Shown in pieces: positions 38,008-49,672 of a stretch of 64,000 bases of DNA (positions are counted from its first letter, which is position 1; every line of letters starts with the position of its first letter). The notes beneath the pieces are model-generated. The model worked only from the letters and a program-made list of their open reading frames with translations, was not told where the DNA came from and did no database searches. The position numbers and the translations under genes are program-made. Source of the stretch: Hyphomicrobiales bacterium. Its GTDB lineage: Bacteria; Pseudomonadota; Alphaproteobacteria; Rhizobiales; Methyloligellaceae. The stretch spans positions 1-64,000 of the forward strand of contig JAJFHQ010000075.1 in the NCBI GenBank assembly GCA_021775525.1. The letters are read 5' to 3'.

Positions 38008-38091
38008 TCGCAGTCCAGTACCAGGTGGCCATGCAAACAATTCCAGGCCAGGGGGAGCAGGTGGCCAGGTTCCGGTTTCATTGAAACCACT

Positions 38092-38805
38092 TTAACCAAT
38101 AGTGAGCTTCTGCAACTCAACCAGCTCGCCAATGCCTTTCTTCGCCAGCACCATCAACTCGTCGAACTGAGCTTGGCTAAAGGGTACACCCTCCGCCGTG
38201 CCCTGCACCTCGACGATGCCGCCCTTGCCGGTCATGACGAAATTGGCATCGGTTTCAGCTTCTGAATCTTCCAAATAATCCAGATCCAGCACTGAGTTGC
38301 CGCCATAAATCCCGCAGGACACGGCCGCCACCTGGTCAAGAAGAACATCATCACCCACCATGTCGCGGGCTTTCATCCATTCGATGCAATCATTGAGCGC
38401 GATCCATGCGCCGGTAATGGAGGCCGTGCGCGTGCCGCCATCGGCCTGGATGACATCGCAATCGACGGTGATCTGCCGTTCGCCCAATGCCTTCATGTCA
38501 ACGACCGCGCGCAGAGACCGCGCTATAAGCCGCTGGATTTCCAGAGTGCGCCCGCCCTGCTTGCCGCTCGAGGCCTCGCGGCGCATGCGCTCGCCTGTTG
38601 AGCGGGGCAGCATGCCATATTCTCCCGTTACCCAGCCCGAGCCACGGCCCTTCATCCAGGGCGGAACGCGCTCTTCCAGCGAAGCGGCGCACAGAACATG
38701 GGTATTGCCGAACTTTATCAGGCAGGAACCTTCAGCGTGCAGCGACACGCCACGCTCCAGCGTTACGGGGCGCAGCTCGTCGGGCTGGCGTTTTGAGGGG
38801 CGCAT
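38092..38805 (-). CDS. rph: Ribonuclease PH
   Basis: 237 aa from [19 protein letters not shown], the standard family start; the TTG six codons upstream is rejected because it lies in the ribosome site (GGAG). The catalytic and phosphate-binding regions are complete: [35 protein letters not shown]. It trims tRNA 3' ends using phosphate. Divergent from hrcA, upstream of rdgB. Confidence 0.97.
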   Translation of the reverse strand: MRPSKRQPDELRPVTLERGVSLHAEGSCLIKFGNTHVLCAASLEERVPPWMKGRGSGWVTGEYGMLPRSTGERMRREASSGKQGGRTLEIQRLIARSLRAVVDMKALGERQITVDCDVIQADGGTRTASITGAWIALNDCIEWMKARDMVGDDVLLDQVAAVSCGIYGGNSVLDLDYLEDSEAETDANFVMTGKGGIVEVQGTAEGVPFSQAQFDELMVLAKKGIGELVELQKLTIG

Positions 38806-38936
38806 TGAGTGCTTGTTCTCCAATTAAGTGAATCAAGCGCGCACCCTATGGGAGAGGAGGTGAAGGATCAACAAAGACGGGGACGCGTTAAGCAACCCAT
38901 TTGACGCCAATCGCGCGGACACCTAACTTCGCGACC

Positions 38937-40037
38937 ATGAGACAAAAGGAATTGCAGGAAGCTACGGAGCGTGCCTTGCGCGAAGGCGCGTCAGTGCTGA
39001 CCGATCTCGACCAGCGCTCACGCGAAATCTTCCGGCAGATCGTCCAGAGCTACATCACCACCGGTGACCCGGCGGGGTCTCGCAACATTTCGCGGGCCTT
39101 GCCCATGACACTCTCGCCCGCGAGCGTGCGCAATATCATGTCAGACCTGGAAGAGCTTGGGCTGATTTACGCACCCCATACGAGTGCCGGGCGCCTGCCG
39201 ACGGAAACGGGATTGCGCCTGTTTGTCGACGCACTCCTGGAAGTTGGGGACCTGAACGACAGCGAGCGTAGCCACATCAAGTCGCAATTCACGGGGAACC
39301 CGGCTGAACGCGGCCTTGAAGACGTGCTTACGGAAACCGGCGAAATGCTCTCCGGGCTTGCCAACTGCGCCGGCGTGGTCCTCACCGACAAGCAGACCAA
39401 GCGCCTCAAGCAGATTGAGTTCGTGTCTCTGGAACCGAAGAAAACCCTTGCCGTTCTCGTGGCCGAGGATGGCAGCGTCGAGAACCGCGTGGTCAACCTG
39501 CCCGAGGGCATGCCCGCATCCGTGCTCGTAAGCGCCGCGAACTATCTCAATGCGCGCATTGCCGGCAAAACACTGAATGATGCCAGGCGTCAGATCGAAA
39601 CTGAACTCAAGAGCCGCAAAGCTGAGCTGGATGAACTCACGGCAAAAATGGTGCGACAGGGCATCGCCATCTGGTCCGGGGCGGAAGATGGCGAGAAAAA
39701 CCTGATCGTACGCGGGCGCTCGCACCTGCTTGATGACCTCACCGCGCTCGATGACCTTGAGCGCATCCGCAAGCTGTTTGATGATCTGGAAACCAAGCAG
39801 GACCTGATAGACGTTCTGACCCACGCGGAGCGTGCCGACGGAGTTCGTATTTTTATCGGCTCGGAGAACCAACTGTTCTCGCTATCGGGCTCATCCATGG
39901 TGGTGGCGCCGTTCAAGGATGGCGACCGCAATATCGTCGGCGTGCTCGGCGTTATTGGCCCGACCCGACTTAATTATGCCCGTATCATCCCCATGGTGGA
40001 CTACACCGCCAAACTGATTGGCCATATGCTCCCTTGA
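38937..40037 (+). CDS. hrcA: Heat-inducible transcription repressor HrcA
   Basis: 366 aa from the ATG at 38937 (a TTG at 38901 is possible). The winged-helix N-terminus has [20 protein letters not shown] and [20 protein letters not shown]; the C-terminal GAF-like domain follows. HrcA represses heat-shock genes by binding CIRCE. No CIRCE palindrome was found before hrcA, grpE or dnaK in this window, so its target (often groESL) must lie elsewhere. grpE follows 61 nt downstream. Confidence 0.96.
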   Translation: MRQKELQEATERALREGASVLTDLDQRSREIFRQIVQSYITTGDPAGSRNISRALPMTLSPASVRNIMSDLEELGLIYAPHTSAGRLPTETGLRLFVDALLEVGDLNDSERSHIKSQFTGNPAERGLEDVLTETGEMLSGLANCAGVVLTDKQTKRLKQIEFVSLEPKKTLAVLVAEDGSVENRVVNLPEGMPASVLVSAANYLNARIAGKTLNDARRQIETELKSRKAELDELTAKMVRQGIAIWSGAEDGEKNLIVRGRSHLLDDLTALDDLERIRKLFDDLETKQDLIDVLTHAERADGVRIFIGSENQLFSLSGSSMVVAPFKDGDRNIVGVLGVIGPTRLNYARIIPMVDYTAKLIGHMLP

Positions 40038-40098
40038 TTTTTGCCGCCCATGGGCTGATATCCAGTGCAATTCTCCTGACATGATTCACGAGTGATCG

Positions 40099-40854
40099 AT
40101 GAACGACGACAAAGACAAATACACACCGCGTGGAGACACCGGCGAAGATATCGACCCGTTTGATGACGATAGTCTTGAGTCTGAAGAGGCTGAGGATGAG
40201 GCAAGCGGCTGGAAAATCGGCGAGCTTAAAGCGCTGAAAGAAGAGAATGCGGACTTGAAGGACCGGCTTCTCAGGGCGGCTGCCGAAATGGAAAATATGC
40301 GCCGCCGCACCGAGCGCGACAAGACCGACACGGCCAAGTTCGCCGTCTCCAATTTTGCTCGCGACACCCTCACCGTCGCCGACAATATTGCCCGCGCCAT
40401 CGCCCATGTACCTGAAGAGGCCGCCGAGGAAGACCCGGCACTCAAGAGTTTCCTGGAAGGAATTCAGGTCACCGAACGCGAGCTCATGAACGTGATGGAG
40501 CGCCACGGCATCTCCCGGCTCGACCCTAAAGGTGAGCGCTTCGACCCCAACAAGCACCAGGCCATGTTCGAGGTCGATAACAAGGACGTGGCGGAGGGCA
40601 CCATCGTCGAGGTCGTGCAGGCCGGCTATGTCATCGCCGACCGCATCCTGCGCCCGGCCATGGTCGGCGTCGCAAAGGGTGGTGAAAAGGTCAAAAAGCC
40701 AGAAGAGCCAGCCCCGGAACCAGCACCGCAAGCGGCCAATGACGACGAGGCGGAACCCGAAACCGAAGCGACGGATGATGAGGGGGTGGAACCCAAAAAA
40801 GGCGATAAGACCCCCAAGAAGAATGTCGGCAGGAAGGTCGACAAGAGCGCCTGA
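40099..40854 (+). CDS. grpE: Nucleotide exchange factor GrpE
   Basis: 251 aa. An acidic N-terminus leads to the long coiled coil (about 40-100, LKALKEENADLKDRLLRAAA), then the conserved beta domain with FDPNKHQAMFEVDN and VVQAGYVIADRILRPAMVGV. The C-terminal 50 residues are an added Pro/Glu, then Lys-rich, tail absent from E. coli GrpE (about 197 aa). GrpE exchanges ADP on DnaK and acts with the dnaKJ pair 3.4 kb away. Confidence 0.96.
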   Translation: MNDDKDKYTPRGDTGEDIDPFDDDSLESEEAEDEASGWKIGELKALKEENADLKDRLLRAAAEMENMRRRTERDKTDTAKFAVSNFARDTLTVADNIARAIAHVPEEAAEEDPALKSFLEGIQVTERELMNVMERHGISRLDPKGERFDPNKHQAMFEVDNKDVAEGTIVEVVQAGYVIADRILRPAMVGVAKGGEKVKKPEEPAPEPAPQAANDDEAEPETEATDDEGVEPKKGDKTPKKNVGRKVDKSA

Positions 40855-40884
40855 GGAACCTGGTCACGGCAGGGTACGTTTTCG

Positions 40885-41271
40885 ATGATCGACCATGTTT
40901 CCATCCCCGTTTCCGATCTCGCCCGCGCAGTTCGCTTCTATATGAATGTTCTGGCTGTGCTGGGGCACGAGCAACTGGTTACCCGCGAACGGACGGTGGG
41001 CTTTGGGAAACGCTATCCCGAATTCTGGCTGAATCTTCGCGAGAATGCTGCACCTCATGCTGCCGACAGTGGTGCCCATGTCGCACTGCGGGCCCGCGAT
41101 GCCGCAACTGTCGCGACGTTTCATGAAACCGCTCTTGCCCATGGTGCGGCCTGTGATGGACCGCCCGGACCACGGGAAGCCACCAATCCCGGTTACTATG
41201 CCGCCTTCATCAAAGACCCGGACGGAAACCGTATTGAGGCAGTGACCATTGTCGAGGATGGCACAGATTAG
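40885..41271 (+). CDS. VOC-family (glyoxalase/bleomycin resistance-like) protein
   Basis: 128 aa with paired beta-alpha-beta-beta-beta units: MIDHVSIPVSDLARAVRFYM (metal-ligand His early) and YYAAFIKDPDGNRIEAVTI (Glu ligand near the end). Single-domain glyoxalase-like metalloenzyme, substrate unknown. It starts 31 nt after grpE and overlaps the convergent alkB-like gene by 4 nt. Confidence 0.88.
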   Translation: MIDHVSIPVSDLARAVRFYMNVLAVLGHEQLVTRERTVGFGKRYPEFWLNLRENAAPHAADSGAHVALRARDAATVATFHETALAHGAACDGPPGPREATNPGYYAAFIKDPDGNRIEAVTIVEDGTD

Positions 41272-41891
41272 GGAGACGTCACACGCCGCAGCGTCAGATT
41301 GAACCTTGCTGCTTCAGGGAACGTACGCCCAAGCAATTCGCTCGTCCCCGCCTTGATCCGATCGACACCGTGAAATGCAAGCCGCGTATCGCCGCCGAGC
41401 ACCAGCACATCGCCTGATCCGAGATCGAAGGACCGCGTGGGGTCCTTGCGCGCCAGCCCGCCGATCCGAAAGCACGCCGTGTCTCCAAGTGAGACCGAGA
41501 TAACAGGGGCGGAGAAATCATCCTCATCCTCGTCCCGGTGCAGACCCATTTTGGCGTGTGCGTCGTAAACATTGATGAGGCAGGCTTCCGGTGGGGCGCG
41601 ATACGCGCTCACGTCGTCCCACAAAAACAGCAGCATTTGCGGCATGTCCGGCCAGGGTTTGCCTGTTTCGGGATGCGTCTCCTGGTAGCGGTAGCCACCT
41701 GCCTTGTCCGAAACCCACCCGAGCGGACCGCAATTGCTCATGCGGACAGAGAAGGGTTTCCCGGTGCGTGGCATGGTGGGTGTGAAAAGTGGCGCGCTCT
41801 CGATAACCTTTAGGATTTCGGCCAGCAAAAGCTCCTGCGCCTGTCGGTCATAATATTCCGTCAGATGGCGCACGAGCTTGACCTCACCCAA
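41268..41891 (-). CDS. alkB: Alkylated DNA repair dioxygenase AlkB
   Basis: 207 aa 2-oxoglutarate/Fe(II) dioxygenase. The iron ligands HxD in MGLHRDEDEDDF and His in LAFHGVDR are intact, and the 2OG-binding Arg lies in FNLTLRRV. CLINVYDAHAKMG is the expected substrate-side block. It removes 1-methyladenine and 3-methylcytosine lesions by oxidation. The start overlaps the end of the ZIP transporter gene by 8 nt, so the two are likely cotranscribed. Confidence 0.93.
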   Translation of the reverse strand: MGEVKLVRHLTEYYDRQAQELLLAEILKVIESAPLFTPTMPRTGKPFSVRMSNCGPLGWVSDKAGGYRYQETHPETGKPWPDMPQMLLFLWDDVSAYRAPPEACLINVYDAHAKMGLHRDEDEDDFSAPVISVSLGDTACFRIGGLARKDPTRSFDLGSGDVLVLGGDTRLAFHGVDRIKAGTSELLGRTFPEAARFNLTLRRVTSP

Positions 41892-42657
41892 GCGTCACAT
41901 CGAGGAACAGCATGATAACCAGTCCGAGCGTCAGACCCATGGTCGCCTCGTGATGATAGCCTCGTCGGTGGGTTTCAGGAATGATTTCGTGGCTGATCAC
42001 GTAAATCATGGCCCCGGCGGCAAAGGCCAGGCCCCAGGGAAGAAGCGGCTGGGAATATGTTACCGCAGTCACCCCCAGAAGCCCTGCCACAGGCTCAACC
42101 AGCCCGGTCAGGCAGGCTATGCAGAAGGCATACATCCTCGAATAGCCCTCTACGGCGAGCGCAAGCGCGACCGCGAGGCCTTCCGGGACATTCTGCAGGC
42201 CGATGCCGATCGCCAGCGATGTGCCGTTCTGGATATCACCGCCGCCAAAGCCAACACCGACCGCCAGTCCCTCGGGAATATTGTGGATCGTAATCGCCAG
42301 CACGAAAAGCCAGACGCGTTTGAGATTGTGTGACGCGGGCCCTTCGCGCCCCATGATGAAATGCTCATGCGGGATGCGCTCGTTGAGGATTGCCAGCACG
42401 ATGACGCCGAGCACGATACCGATAACGACGATTCCTGCCGGAATAACCTGTCCGCCATAGAGCTGTTCAGATGCTTCCAGGCTCGGGATAATCAGTGAGA
42501 AAAACGACGCGGCCAGCATCACGCCCGCGGTGAAGCCCATCAGGGCATCCTGCATTCTGGGCGTTATCTTGCGTCCCAGGAACACCGGCAGCGCACCAAG
42601 CGATGTCATCATGCCGGCGGCAAGGCTGCCGAGAAACCCGTACCAGATTATTTCCAT
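41884..42657 (-). CDS. ZIP-family metal transporter (GufA/ZupT type)
   Basis: 257 aa from MEIIWYGFLGSLAAGM, where the first membrane segment begins; an upstream ATG at 42753 would add 32 polar residues. About eight membrane segments. The metal-path motifs are in two helices: IHNIPEGLAVGVGFG and GLQNVPEGLAVALAL. A short His-poor loop separates segments 3 and 4. Imports zinc, iron or manganese; the exact metal is unknown. It lies upstream of alkB, with a corA gene next on the same strand. Confidence 0.9.
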   Translation of the reverse strand: MEIIWYGFLGSLAAGMMTSLGALPVFLGRKITPRMQDALMGFTAGVMLAASFFSLIIPSLEASEQLYGGQVIPAGIVVIGIVLGVIVLAILNERIPHEHFIMGREGPASHNLKRVWLFVLAITIHNIPEGLAVGVGFGGGDIQNGTSLAIGIGLQNVPEGLAVALALAVEGYSRMYAFCIACLTGLVEPVAGLLGVTAVTYSQPLLPWGLAFAAGAMIYVISHEIIPETHRRGYHHEATMGLTLGLVIMLFLDVTLG

Positions 42658-42833
42658 GCCAGAGGAGCCTTTGGCTTCGGGAGCGATCAGATAAGCTGCG
42701 GGAGAATAGCCCTGCGGGTAATTACATTCGCTGTGACTTATTGCCCGTTGCATCTCGTGAAGGCAGGGGGCAATTGCCTGAAAAATGCTGAAAATATTCC
42801 GGTTATAATTCCTTAAACCTAACTATTCTCGAC

Positions 42834-43982
42834 TTACACCCGGCGGCGGGGGCCCTTGCCAATCCAGCCTATCCTCCAGAAACAATAGACCATGCCCGCG
42901 GCCAGCAGGAACATCACCAACAGCGCCACCGGGTAGCCATAGCGCAATCCCAATTCAGGCATGTTCCACGGCGAGGCTTCGGGGTCGAAATTCATGCCAT
43001 ACAGTCCGGCAAGAAAGCCCAAAGGCATGAATATCGTGGCGATGATCGTCAGCACCTTCATGATCTCGTTCATCTTGGCGCCAACGGTCGAGATATAAAC
43101 ATCGATCAGGCCGCTGGCGATTTCGCGGTAGGTCTCGACGATGTCCATGAGCTGGACTGCGTGATCGTAACAGTCACGCAAGTAAACCCGGGTAGCGTCG
43201 GAAAACAGGGTGTGCTCGTCCCGGATCAGCGAATTGATCATTTCCCGGTGTGGCCAGATCGCGCGACGCATCATCAGGAGATCGCGCTTTTTTTCATGCA
43301 AAATCTGGATATGCTTCGGCTCCGGCCCGCCGACCACCTCGTCTTCAAGGTCTTCCAGAATTTCGCCATAGCGTTCCAGCACCGGGAAATAGCCGTCAAT
43401 GATGGCGTCGATCAGCGCGTAACAGAGATAGTCGGGGGGCGAGGACCGGATTCTGTTCCCCCCGGCGCGCAACCTCTTTCGAACACCATCAAAACAGTCG
43501 CCGGTGCGCTCCTGGAATGTGAGCAGAAAGTCGGACCCCATGAACATGGATACCTGCTCCGAGTCCGACATATCGTCCAGGTGGAGCATACGGGCGACGA
43601 TAAAGATATGGTCGCCATATTCCTCGGCCTTGGGGCGCTGATGGACATTGACGACATCTTCCAGCGCCAGCCTGTGCAGGGAGAATTTCTCGCCAAACTG
43701 CCCGATCTGTTCAACGTCTCCCAAGCCAATCACATTGACCCAGAGAACGGGGTGCTTTGCCCTGAGGGCGGCGACTTCATCGACATCGGAAACAAAGATT
43801 TCGATAAATTCATCCGCCCCATACGCAAAAACCTGGATTTTTGGTGCCTCGACCTTTCCATGCTGGACCAGGATACCTGGCTGGGCGCCGATTTCGGACA
43901 CATGCTTGATGCCGGAAAGACTCGCCCTGGAACGCCCTGTTCTGCGCTTTTTTGCTTTCGTAGATGGCGTTTTAGACATCAC
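42834..43982 (-). CDS. corA: CorA-type magnesium/cobalt transporter
   Basis: 382 aa. A large cytoplasmic N-terminal domain rich in acidic helices is followed by two C-terminal membrane segments. The signature GMN is present in FLAGLYGMNFDPEASPWNMP. The N-terminal 25 residues are basic and unconserved. The C-terminus ends in a Lys/Arg run, as usual. Homopentameric channel for Mg2+ uptake. Confidence 0.95.
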   Translation of the reverse strand: MMSKTPSTKAKKRRTGRSRASLSGIKHVSEIGAQPGILVQHGKVEAPKIQVFAYGADEFIEIFVSDVDEVAALRAKHPVLWVNVIGLGDVEQIGQFGEKFSLHRLALEDVVNVHQRPKAEEYGDHIFIVARMLHLDDMSDSEQVSMFMGSDFLLTFQERTGDCFDGVRKRLRAGGNRIRSSPPDYLCYALIDAIIDGYFPVLERYGEILEDLEDEVVGGPEPKHIQILHEKKRDLLMMRRAIWPHREMINSLIRDEHTLFSDATRVYLRDCYDHAVQLMDIVETYREIASGLIDVYISTVGAKMNEIMKVLTIIATIFMPLGFLAGLYGMNFDPEASPWNMPELGLRYGYPVALLVMFLLAAGMVYCFWRIGWIGKGPRRRV

Positions 43983-44076
43983 TTTGGCGCCATGAGGCTT
44001 CTGTTGGCAGGCGTGACAATCAGCATTAACCCGCCCGGGGACAATAATAATAGCTTAATGCGTTGAGATGACACAG

Positions 44077-44110
44077 CTTGCGGGCAACCTTCGCGCAACC
44101 TATATATCCG
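44077..44110 (+). promoter_or_regulatory. Sigma-32 (RpoH) heat-shock promoter of dnaK
   Basis: CTTG at 44077-44080, then exactly 18 nt, then CCTATATATC starting at 44099. This fits the known alphaproteobacterial RpoH consensus CTTG-N17/18-CYTATNT. It is about 125 nt before the dnaK ATG. No CIRCE operator is seen, so dnaKJ is likely under RpoH rather than HrcA. Confidence 0.8.
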
Positions 44111-44148
44111 CTGAACAAAGGTTCATCGAATCGTTAGGGGGCCGGTTT

Positions 44149-44207
44149 CAGTGGAGTTTGAAGCTCTCACTGGACATCACGGGTGCCTGAGAGGCCCGGA
44201 CGGCCTG
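44149..44207 (+). promoter_or_regulatory. Structured 5' leader of dnaK
   Basis: Two inverted repeats lie between the promoter and the start: CAGTGGAG/CTC-T-CACTG (44149-44172, one bulged base) and AGGCC/GGCCT (44193-44207). They end about 27 nt before the ATG and do not cover the ribosome site. A role in heat-dependent translation is possible but only inferred. Confidence 0.3.
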
Positions 44208-44233
44208 CCGTAGTTAAGAGGTTAAAGAGACTC

Positions 44234-46180
<1,947 letters not shown>

Positions 46181-46208
46181 GTCCGCTGTATGAACTTCAA
46201 TAGGCCTC

Positions 46209-46235
46209 GTGCCGGGTACATTCGATACCCGGTAC
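46209..46235 (+). terminator. Hairpin between dnaK and dnaJ
   Basis: A 10-bp inverted repeat (left arm 46209-46218, right arm 46226-46235, 7-nt loop CATTCGA, one G-U pair) lies in the 88-nt gap. It is followed by GGGGTATATTTC, not a clean U-run, so it may be an attenuator or an mRNA-processing hairpin that lowers dnaJ relative to dnaK rather than a full terminator. Confidence 0.45.
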
Positions 46236-46268
46236 GGGGTATATTTCTGCATCCGAAACGAACGGTAG

Positions 46269-47414
46269 ATGGCTAAGCAGGATTATTACGAAACGCTGGG
46301 CGTGACGCGAGACGCGGACGATGCTGCGATTAAGGGTGCCTACCGCAAGCTTGCGAAGCAATACCACCCCGACCGCAATCCGGATGACGAGAAGGCCGAA
46401 AACCGCTTCAAGGAAGTGAGCGAGGCCTACGAGGCCCTGAAGGATCCGCAGAAACGCGCGGCCTATGACCAGTTCGGCCATGCGGCGTTCGAGGGTGGTG
46501 GCGGGCCCGGTGGTCCACACGGCTTCAATGGCGATTTCTCAGCATCCATGTCGGATATCTTCGACGACCTTTTTGGCGAGTTCATGGGCGGCCGTGGTGG
46601 CCGTAGCGGTCCGCGCACCATGCGCGAGCGTGGCAATGACCTGCGCTACAATCTCGAAATATCACTTCGTGAAGCCTTTGACGGCAAGAGTGCGCAAATC
46701 CGCGTCCCTTCCAGCATCTCCTGTGAGACCTGCTCGGGCGCCGGCACCAAGCCCGGCACCACCCCGACTGCCTGCCGCACATGCGGAGGTGGCGGCAAGG
46801 TGCGCGCGAGCCAGGGGTTCTTCACCATTGAGCGCACCTGCCCGGCCTGCCAGGGGGCTGGCGAGATGATCGACGACCCCTGCACGGATTGCCGGGGATC
46901 AGGACGCATCACCAAGGAACGCACCCTGTCGGTGACGATTCCTTCCGGTGTCGAGGACGGTACCCGCATCCGGCTGGCCAATGAGGGCGAGGCAGGTTTG
47001 CGAGGCGGGCCATCGGGCGATCTGTATATTTTTCTTTCCATCGCGCCACATGAATTCTTCCAGCGCGATGGCGCCGATATTTTCTGCCTCGTTCCCATCG
47101 CCATGACCACGGCAGCGCTTGGCGGGCATATTGAAGTGCCAACCGTCGAGGGTGGACGCTCCCGCGTCAAAATCCCCGAAGGGTCGCAGACCGGCAAGCA
47201 GTTCCGCCTGAAGGGCAAGGGTATGCCGGTGATGCGCTCCAAGACCACCGGAGATATGTATATCCAGGTGGAGGTCGAGACACCGAAGAACCTGACGCGC
47301 AAGCAGAAGGATATTCTGAAGGAGTTCGACAAGGCATCGTCTGATAAGACCAACCCGGACTCATCGGGCTTTTTCTCCCGCGTGAAGGAATTCTTCGAAG
47401 GGACGGGCGAGTGA
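46269..47414 (+). CDS. dnaJ: Co-chaperone DnaJ (Hsp40)
   Basis: 381 aa. J domain (about 1-70) with the HPD motif in [15 protein letters not shown]; Gly/Phe-rich linker (about 75-110); zinc domain with four CxxCxGxG-type repeats ([42 protein letters not shown]); C-terminal substrate domains. Stimulates DnaK ATPase and delivers clients. The stop overlaps the pyrF start. Confidence 0.98.
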   Translation: MAKQDYYETLGVTRDADDAAIKGAYRKLAKQYHPDRNPDDEKAENRFKEVSEAYEALKDPQKRAAYDQFGHAAFEGGGGPGGPHGFNGDFSASMSDIFDDLFGEFMGGRGGRSGPRTMRERGNDLRYNLEISLREAFDGKSAQIRVPSSISCETCSGAGTKPGTTPTACRTCGGGGKVRASQGFFTIERTCPACQGAGEMIDDPCTDCRGSGRITKERTLSVTIPSGVEDGTRIRLANEGEAGLRGGPSGDLYIFLSIAPHEFFQRDGADIFCLVPIAMTTAALGGHIEVPTVEGGRSRVKIPEGSQTGKQFRLKGKGMPVMRSKTTGDMYIQVEVETPKNLTRKQKDILKEFDKASSDKTNPDSSGFFSRVKEFFEGTGE

Positions 47415-48115
47415 GCCTGGAGCCCAGCGACCGGCTGATCGTCGCACTTGATGTCCCCTCACCGGAAGATGCTTTTGAGCTGATCGCTGAAATTGGCAAT
47501 AGCGTGGGAGTCTACAAGATTGGACTGGAACTGCTGTTTGCCGGCGGCGATGAAATGGCCCGCGAAATGGCCGCCCAGGGAAACCAGATATTTATCGACG
47601 CCAAGTTGCTCGACACACCCAATACGGTGTCCCGCGCCACGGCCAATATTTCCGAGATGGGCGCGGAATTCCTCACCGTCCACGGAGTAGACGCCAAGAC
47701 GATGAAGGCCGCTGTTGCCGGACGGGGATCATCAAACCTCAAACTGCTCGCGGTGACCGTGCTGACCAGTCTCGAAGAGAGTGATCTTGCTGAGCAGGGC
47801 ATCGGGGAAGACCCCGCGTCCCTCGTCCTGCGCCGGGCTGAGCTTGCTCGCAGTTGCGGGTTCGATGGCGTTATAGCATCGGGTCATGAGGCCGCTGCAA
47901 TCCGCACGGCCTGCGGCCCGGATTTCCTGATTGTAACCCCGGGTATCCGGATGGGTGGTTCGGCAGCGGACGACCAGGTTCGTATCATGACGCCTTCCCA
48001 CGCCATCTCGGCAGGGGCGGACTATCTGGTTGTCGGCCGGCCGATCACGCGCGCTGATGACCCTGAAAGTGCGGCCCGGGACTTTGTGGACGAAATCGAG
48101 CAGGCGCTTGTCTGA
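47411..48115 (+). CDS. pyrF: Orotidine 5'-phosphate decarboxylase
   Basis: 234 aa with a GTG start overlapping the dnaJ stop (GTGA), so translation is coupled. TIM-barrel enzyme of UMP synthesis. Marks: [17 protein letters not shown], the catalytic Lys/Asp segment [14 protein letters not shown], and the phosphate loop [12 protein letters not shown] and YLVVGRPIT. Linkage to dnaJ is common in alphaproteobacteria. Confidence 0.96.
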   Translation: MSLEPSDRLIVALDVPSPEDAFELIAEIGNSVGVYKIGLELLFAGGDEMAREMAAQGNQIFIDAKLLDTPNTVSRATANISEMGAEFLTVHGVDAKTMKAAVAGRGSSNLKLLAVTVLTSLEESDLAEQGIGEDPASLVLRRAELARSCGFDGVIASGHEAAAIRTACGPDFLIVTPGIRMGGSAADDQVRIMTPSHAISAGADYLVVGRPITRADDPESAARDFVDEIEQALV

Positions 48116-48146
48116 ACAAGGGCCTGAAACGCCCTCCCCATCCAGC

Positions 48147-49310
48147 ATGAACTTCTGGGCGCTTGCCCTGCTATGGCTCGCAGGCATTAATCTGCGGGTC
48201 ACGGTGCTGGCCATCCCTCCACTGATCCCGCTTATCCACCAGGATCTCTCCTTGAATGAAAAGGCCGTTGGGGCACTTGGCGGCCTGCCGGTCCTGCTGT
48301 TTGGCGGCGGCGCGCTGTTCGGTGCCTTACTGCTGGCGCGCACGGGCGTTATCCGCGCCCTTATTGCCGGACTGGCCCTGACCGGGATTGCGGGTGCTCT
48401 GCGCGGCGTTGGACCAGAGCCTGCAATTCTATTTTCCATGACGGCAGTTATGGGGTTGGGCATAGCGATCATGCAGCCGGCCATGCCCACGCTCGTTTCC
48501 CGCTGGTTCGAAAACCATGCGGGCCTTGCAACGGCTGTCTATGTCAACGGTCTGCTGGTCGGAGAAATCATTGCCGCTGCATTTTCAGCCCCGCTCGCAG
48601 CTTATCTTGGCGGCTGGGGTCTCGCACTGGCGCTCTGGTCACTCTTAATGCTGGTCAATATCATGGGCCTGCTCTGGGCGCTCGGGTCGGGGCGCGTCTC
48701 GCGGCCCGGACTGAAAGGACATGGCATACCGGGCCGCTGGTGGCCTGACTGGCGCAACAGGCAAATGCTGTTATGCGGCTGCCTGCTTGGATGCGCCTCA
48801 TCACTGTATTTCACATCCAACGCGTTCCTGCCCGACTTCCTTCTTGCCACCGGGCGCGCGGCGCATGTCGGCCCGGCCCTTACGGCGCTCAATGGCGCTC
48901 AATTGCCTGCCTCCTTTTTGCTGCTGGCATTTGCTGACCGTCTGGTTGGCAAAAACTGGCCGGTGATCCTCGTCGGCTTGGTTTCGCTGGGAGCCGTAAC
49001 ATCGCTGGCTCTAAGTACGGGAGAACACTCAGCTGTATTTCTATCAGGGCTTATTGGCTTTTGTGCAGCCTCCATCCTGATACTGGTGCTCGCCCTCCCG
49101 CCGCTGCTCGCCGGTCCAGGTGAGGTTCATCATTTTTCCGCAGGAGTATTCGCAATTGGTTACTCCATTTCATTCGTGACGCCGATCATCAGCGGCGCCT
49201 TGTGGGATGCGACGCACATGGCGGCCACCGCCTTTATCCCCATAGCGGCCTCCGGAGCCGTCATGGCGGCACTCGCCGGAATACTGCACATTTCCCCTCG
49301 AGAGGGTTAA
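48147..49310 (+). CDS. MFS transporter, CynX/NimT-like
   Basis: 387 aa from MNFWALALLWLAGINLRVTV; an earlier TTG overlapping the pyrF stop is possible but gives a polar extension. About 12 membrane segments. The N-terminus INLRVTVLAIPPLIPLIHQD and MQPAMPTLVSRWF resemble the CynX/NimT (cyanate, nitroimidazole) branch of the major facilitator family. Substrate unknown. It follows pyrF by 31 nt and may be in that operon. Confidence 0.85.
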   Translation: MNFWALALLWLAGINLRVTVLAIPPLIPLIHQDLSLNEKAVGALGGLPVLLFGGGALFGALLLARTGVIRALIAGLALTGIAGALRGVGPEPAILFSMTAVMGLGIAIMQPAMPTLVSRWFENHAGLATAVYVNGLLVGEIIAAAFSAPLAAYLGGWGLALALWSLLMLVNIMGLLWALGSGRVSRPGLKGHGIPGRWWPDWRNRQMLLCGCLLGCASSLYFTSNAFLPDFLLATGRAAHVGPALTALNGAQLPASFLLLAFADRLVGKNWPVILVGLVSLGAVTSLALSTGEHSAVFLSGLIGFCAASILILVLALPPLLAGPGEVHHFSAGVFAIGYSISFVTPIISGALWDATHMAATAFIPIAASGAVMAALAGILHISPREG

Positions 49311-49347
49311 ACTCGCACCAGCACAACAAGACATAGAGGAGAGCATT

Positions 49348-49638
49348 ATGCCCAAAGGCTACTGGGTGGTTCATGTGAGCGTGAACGACATGGAGAATTA
49401 CCCGACATACTTGGAAGCCACGAAACCGGCCATGGAAAAACATGGCGCCAAGTTCCTTGTGCGCGGAGGCGACGGGCAGGTCCGCGAGGGTGAGATGAAC
49501 GACCGCCATGTCGTCATCGAGTTTGAAAGCTACGCCCGCGCCGTAGAGTGTTACGAGTCGGCTGAATATGCGCCTGCACTCGCGCTGCGCAAACAGTATG
49601 CGGAAACGGACCTGCTGATCGTGGAAGGCGCAGATTGA
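49348..49638 (+). CDS. DUF1330 protein, first of a tandem pair
   Basis: 96 aa. The dimeric alpha-beta barrel family is shown by MPKGYWVVHVSVNDMENYPT, KFLVRGGDGQV and RHVVIEFESYARAVECYESA. GGAG lies 7 nt before the ATG. Function unknown; family members are small ferredoxin-like fold proteins. The next gene is a clear paralog, so this is a tandem duplication. Confidence 0.92.
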   Translation: MPKGYWVVHVSVNDMENYPTYLEATKPAMEKHGAKFLVRGGDGQVREGEMNDRHVVIEFESYARAVECYESAEYAPALALRKQYAETDLLIVEGAD

Positions 49639-49672
49639 ATTTTTAAACGAGCTGAAACTGAGGGAGAATAAG

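Noticed and set aside
38840-38936. Search for a CIRCE operator before hrcA
   Set aside because: Only a lone GAGTGCTT-like half site near 38806 occurs; the matching TTAGCACTC half at 9-nt spacing is missing.
39141-39872. 243-codon minus-strand frame
   Set aside because: Lies fully inside hrcA on the other strand and is explained by GC-rich codon bias.
43161-44066. 301-codon plus-strand frame
   Set aside because: Antisense to corA, whose motifs are complete; the frame has no recognisable domain.
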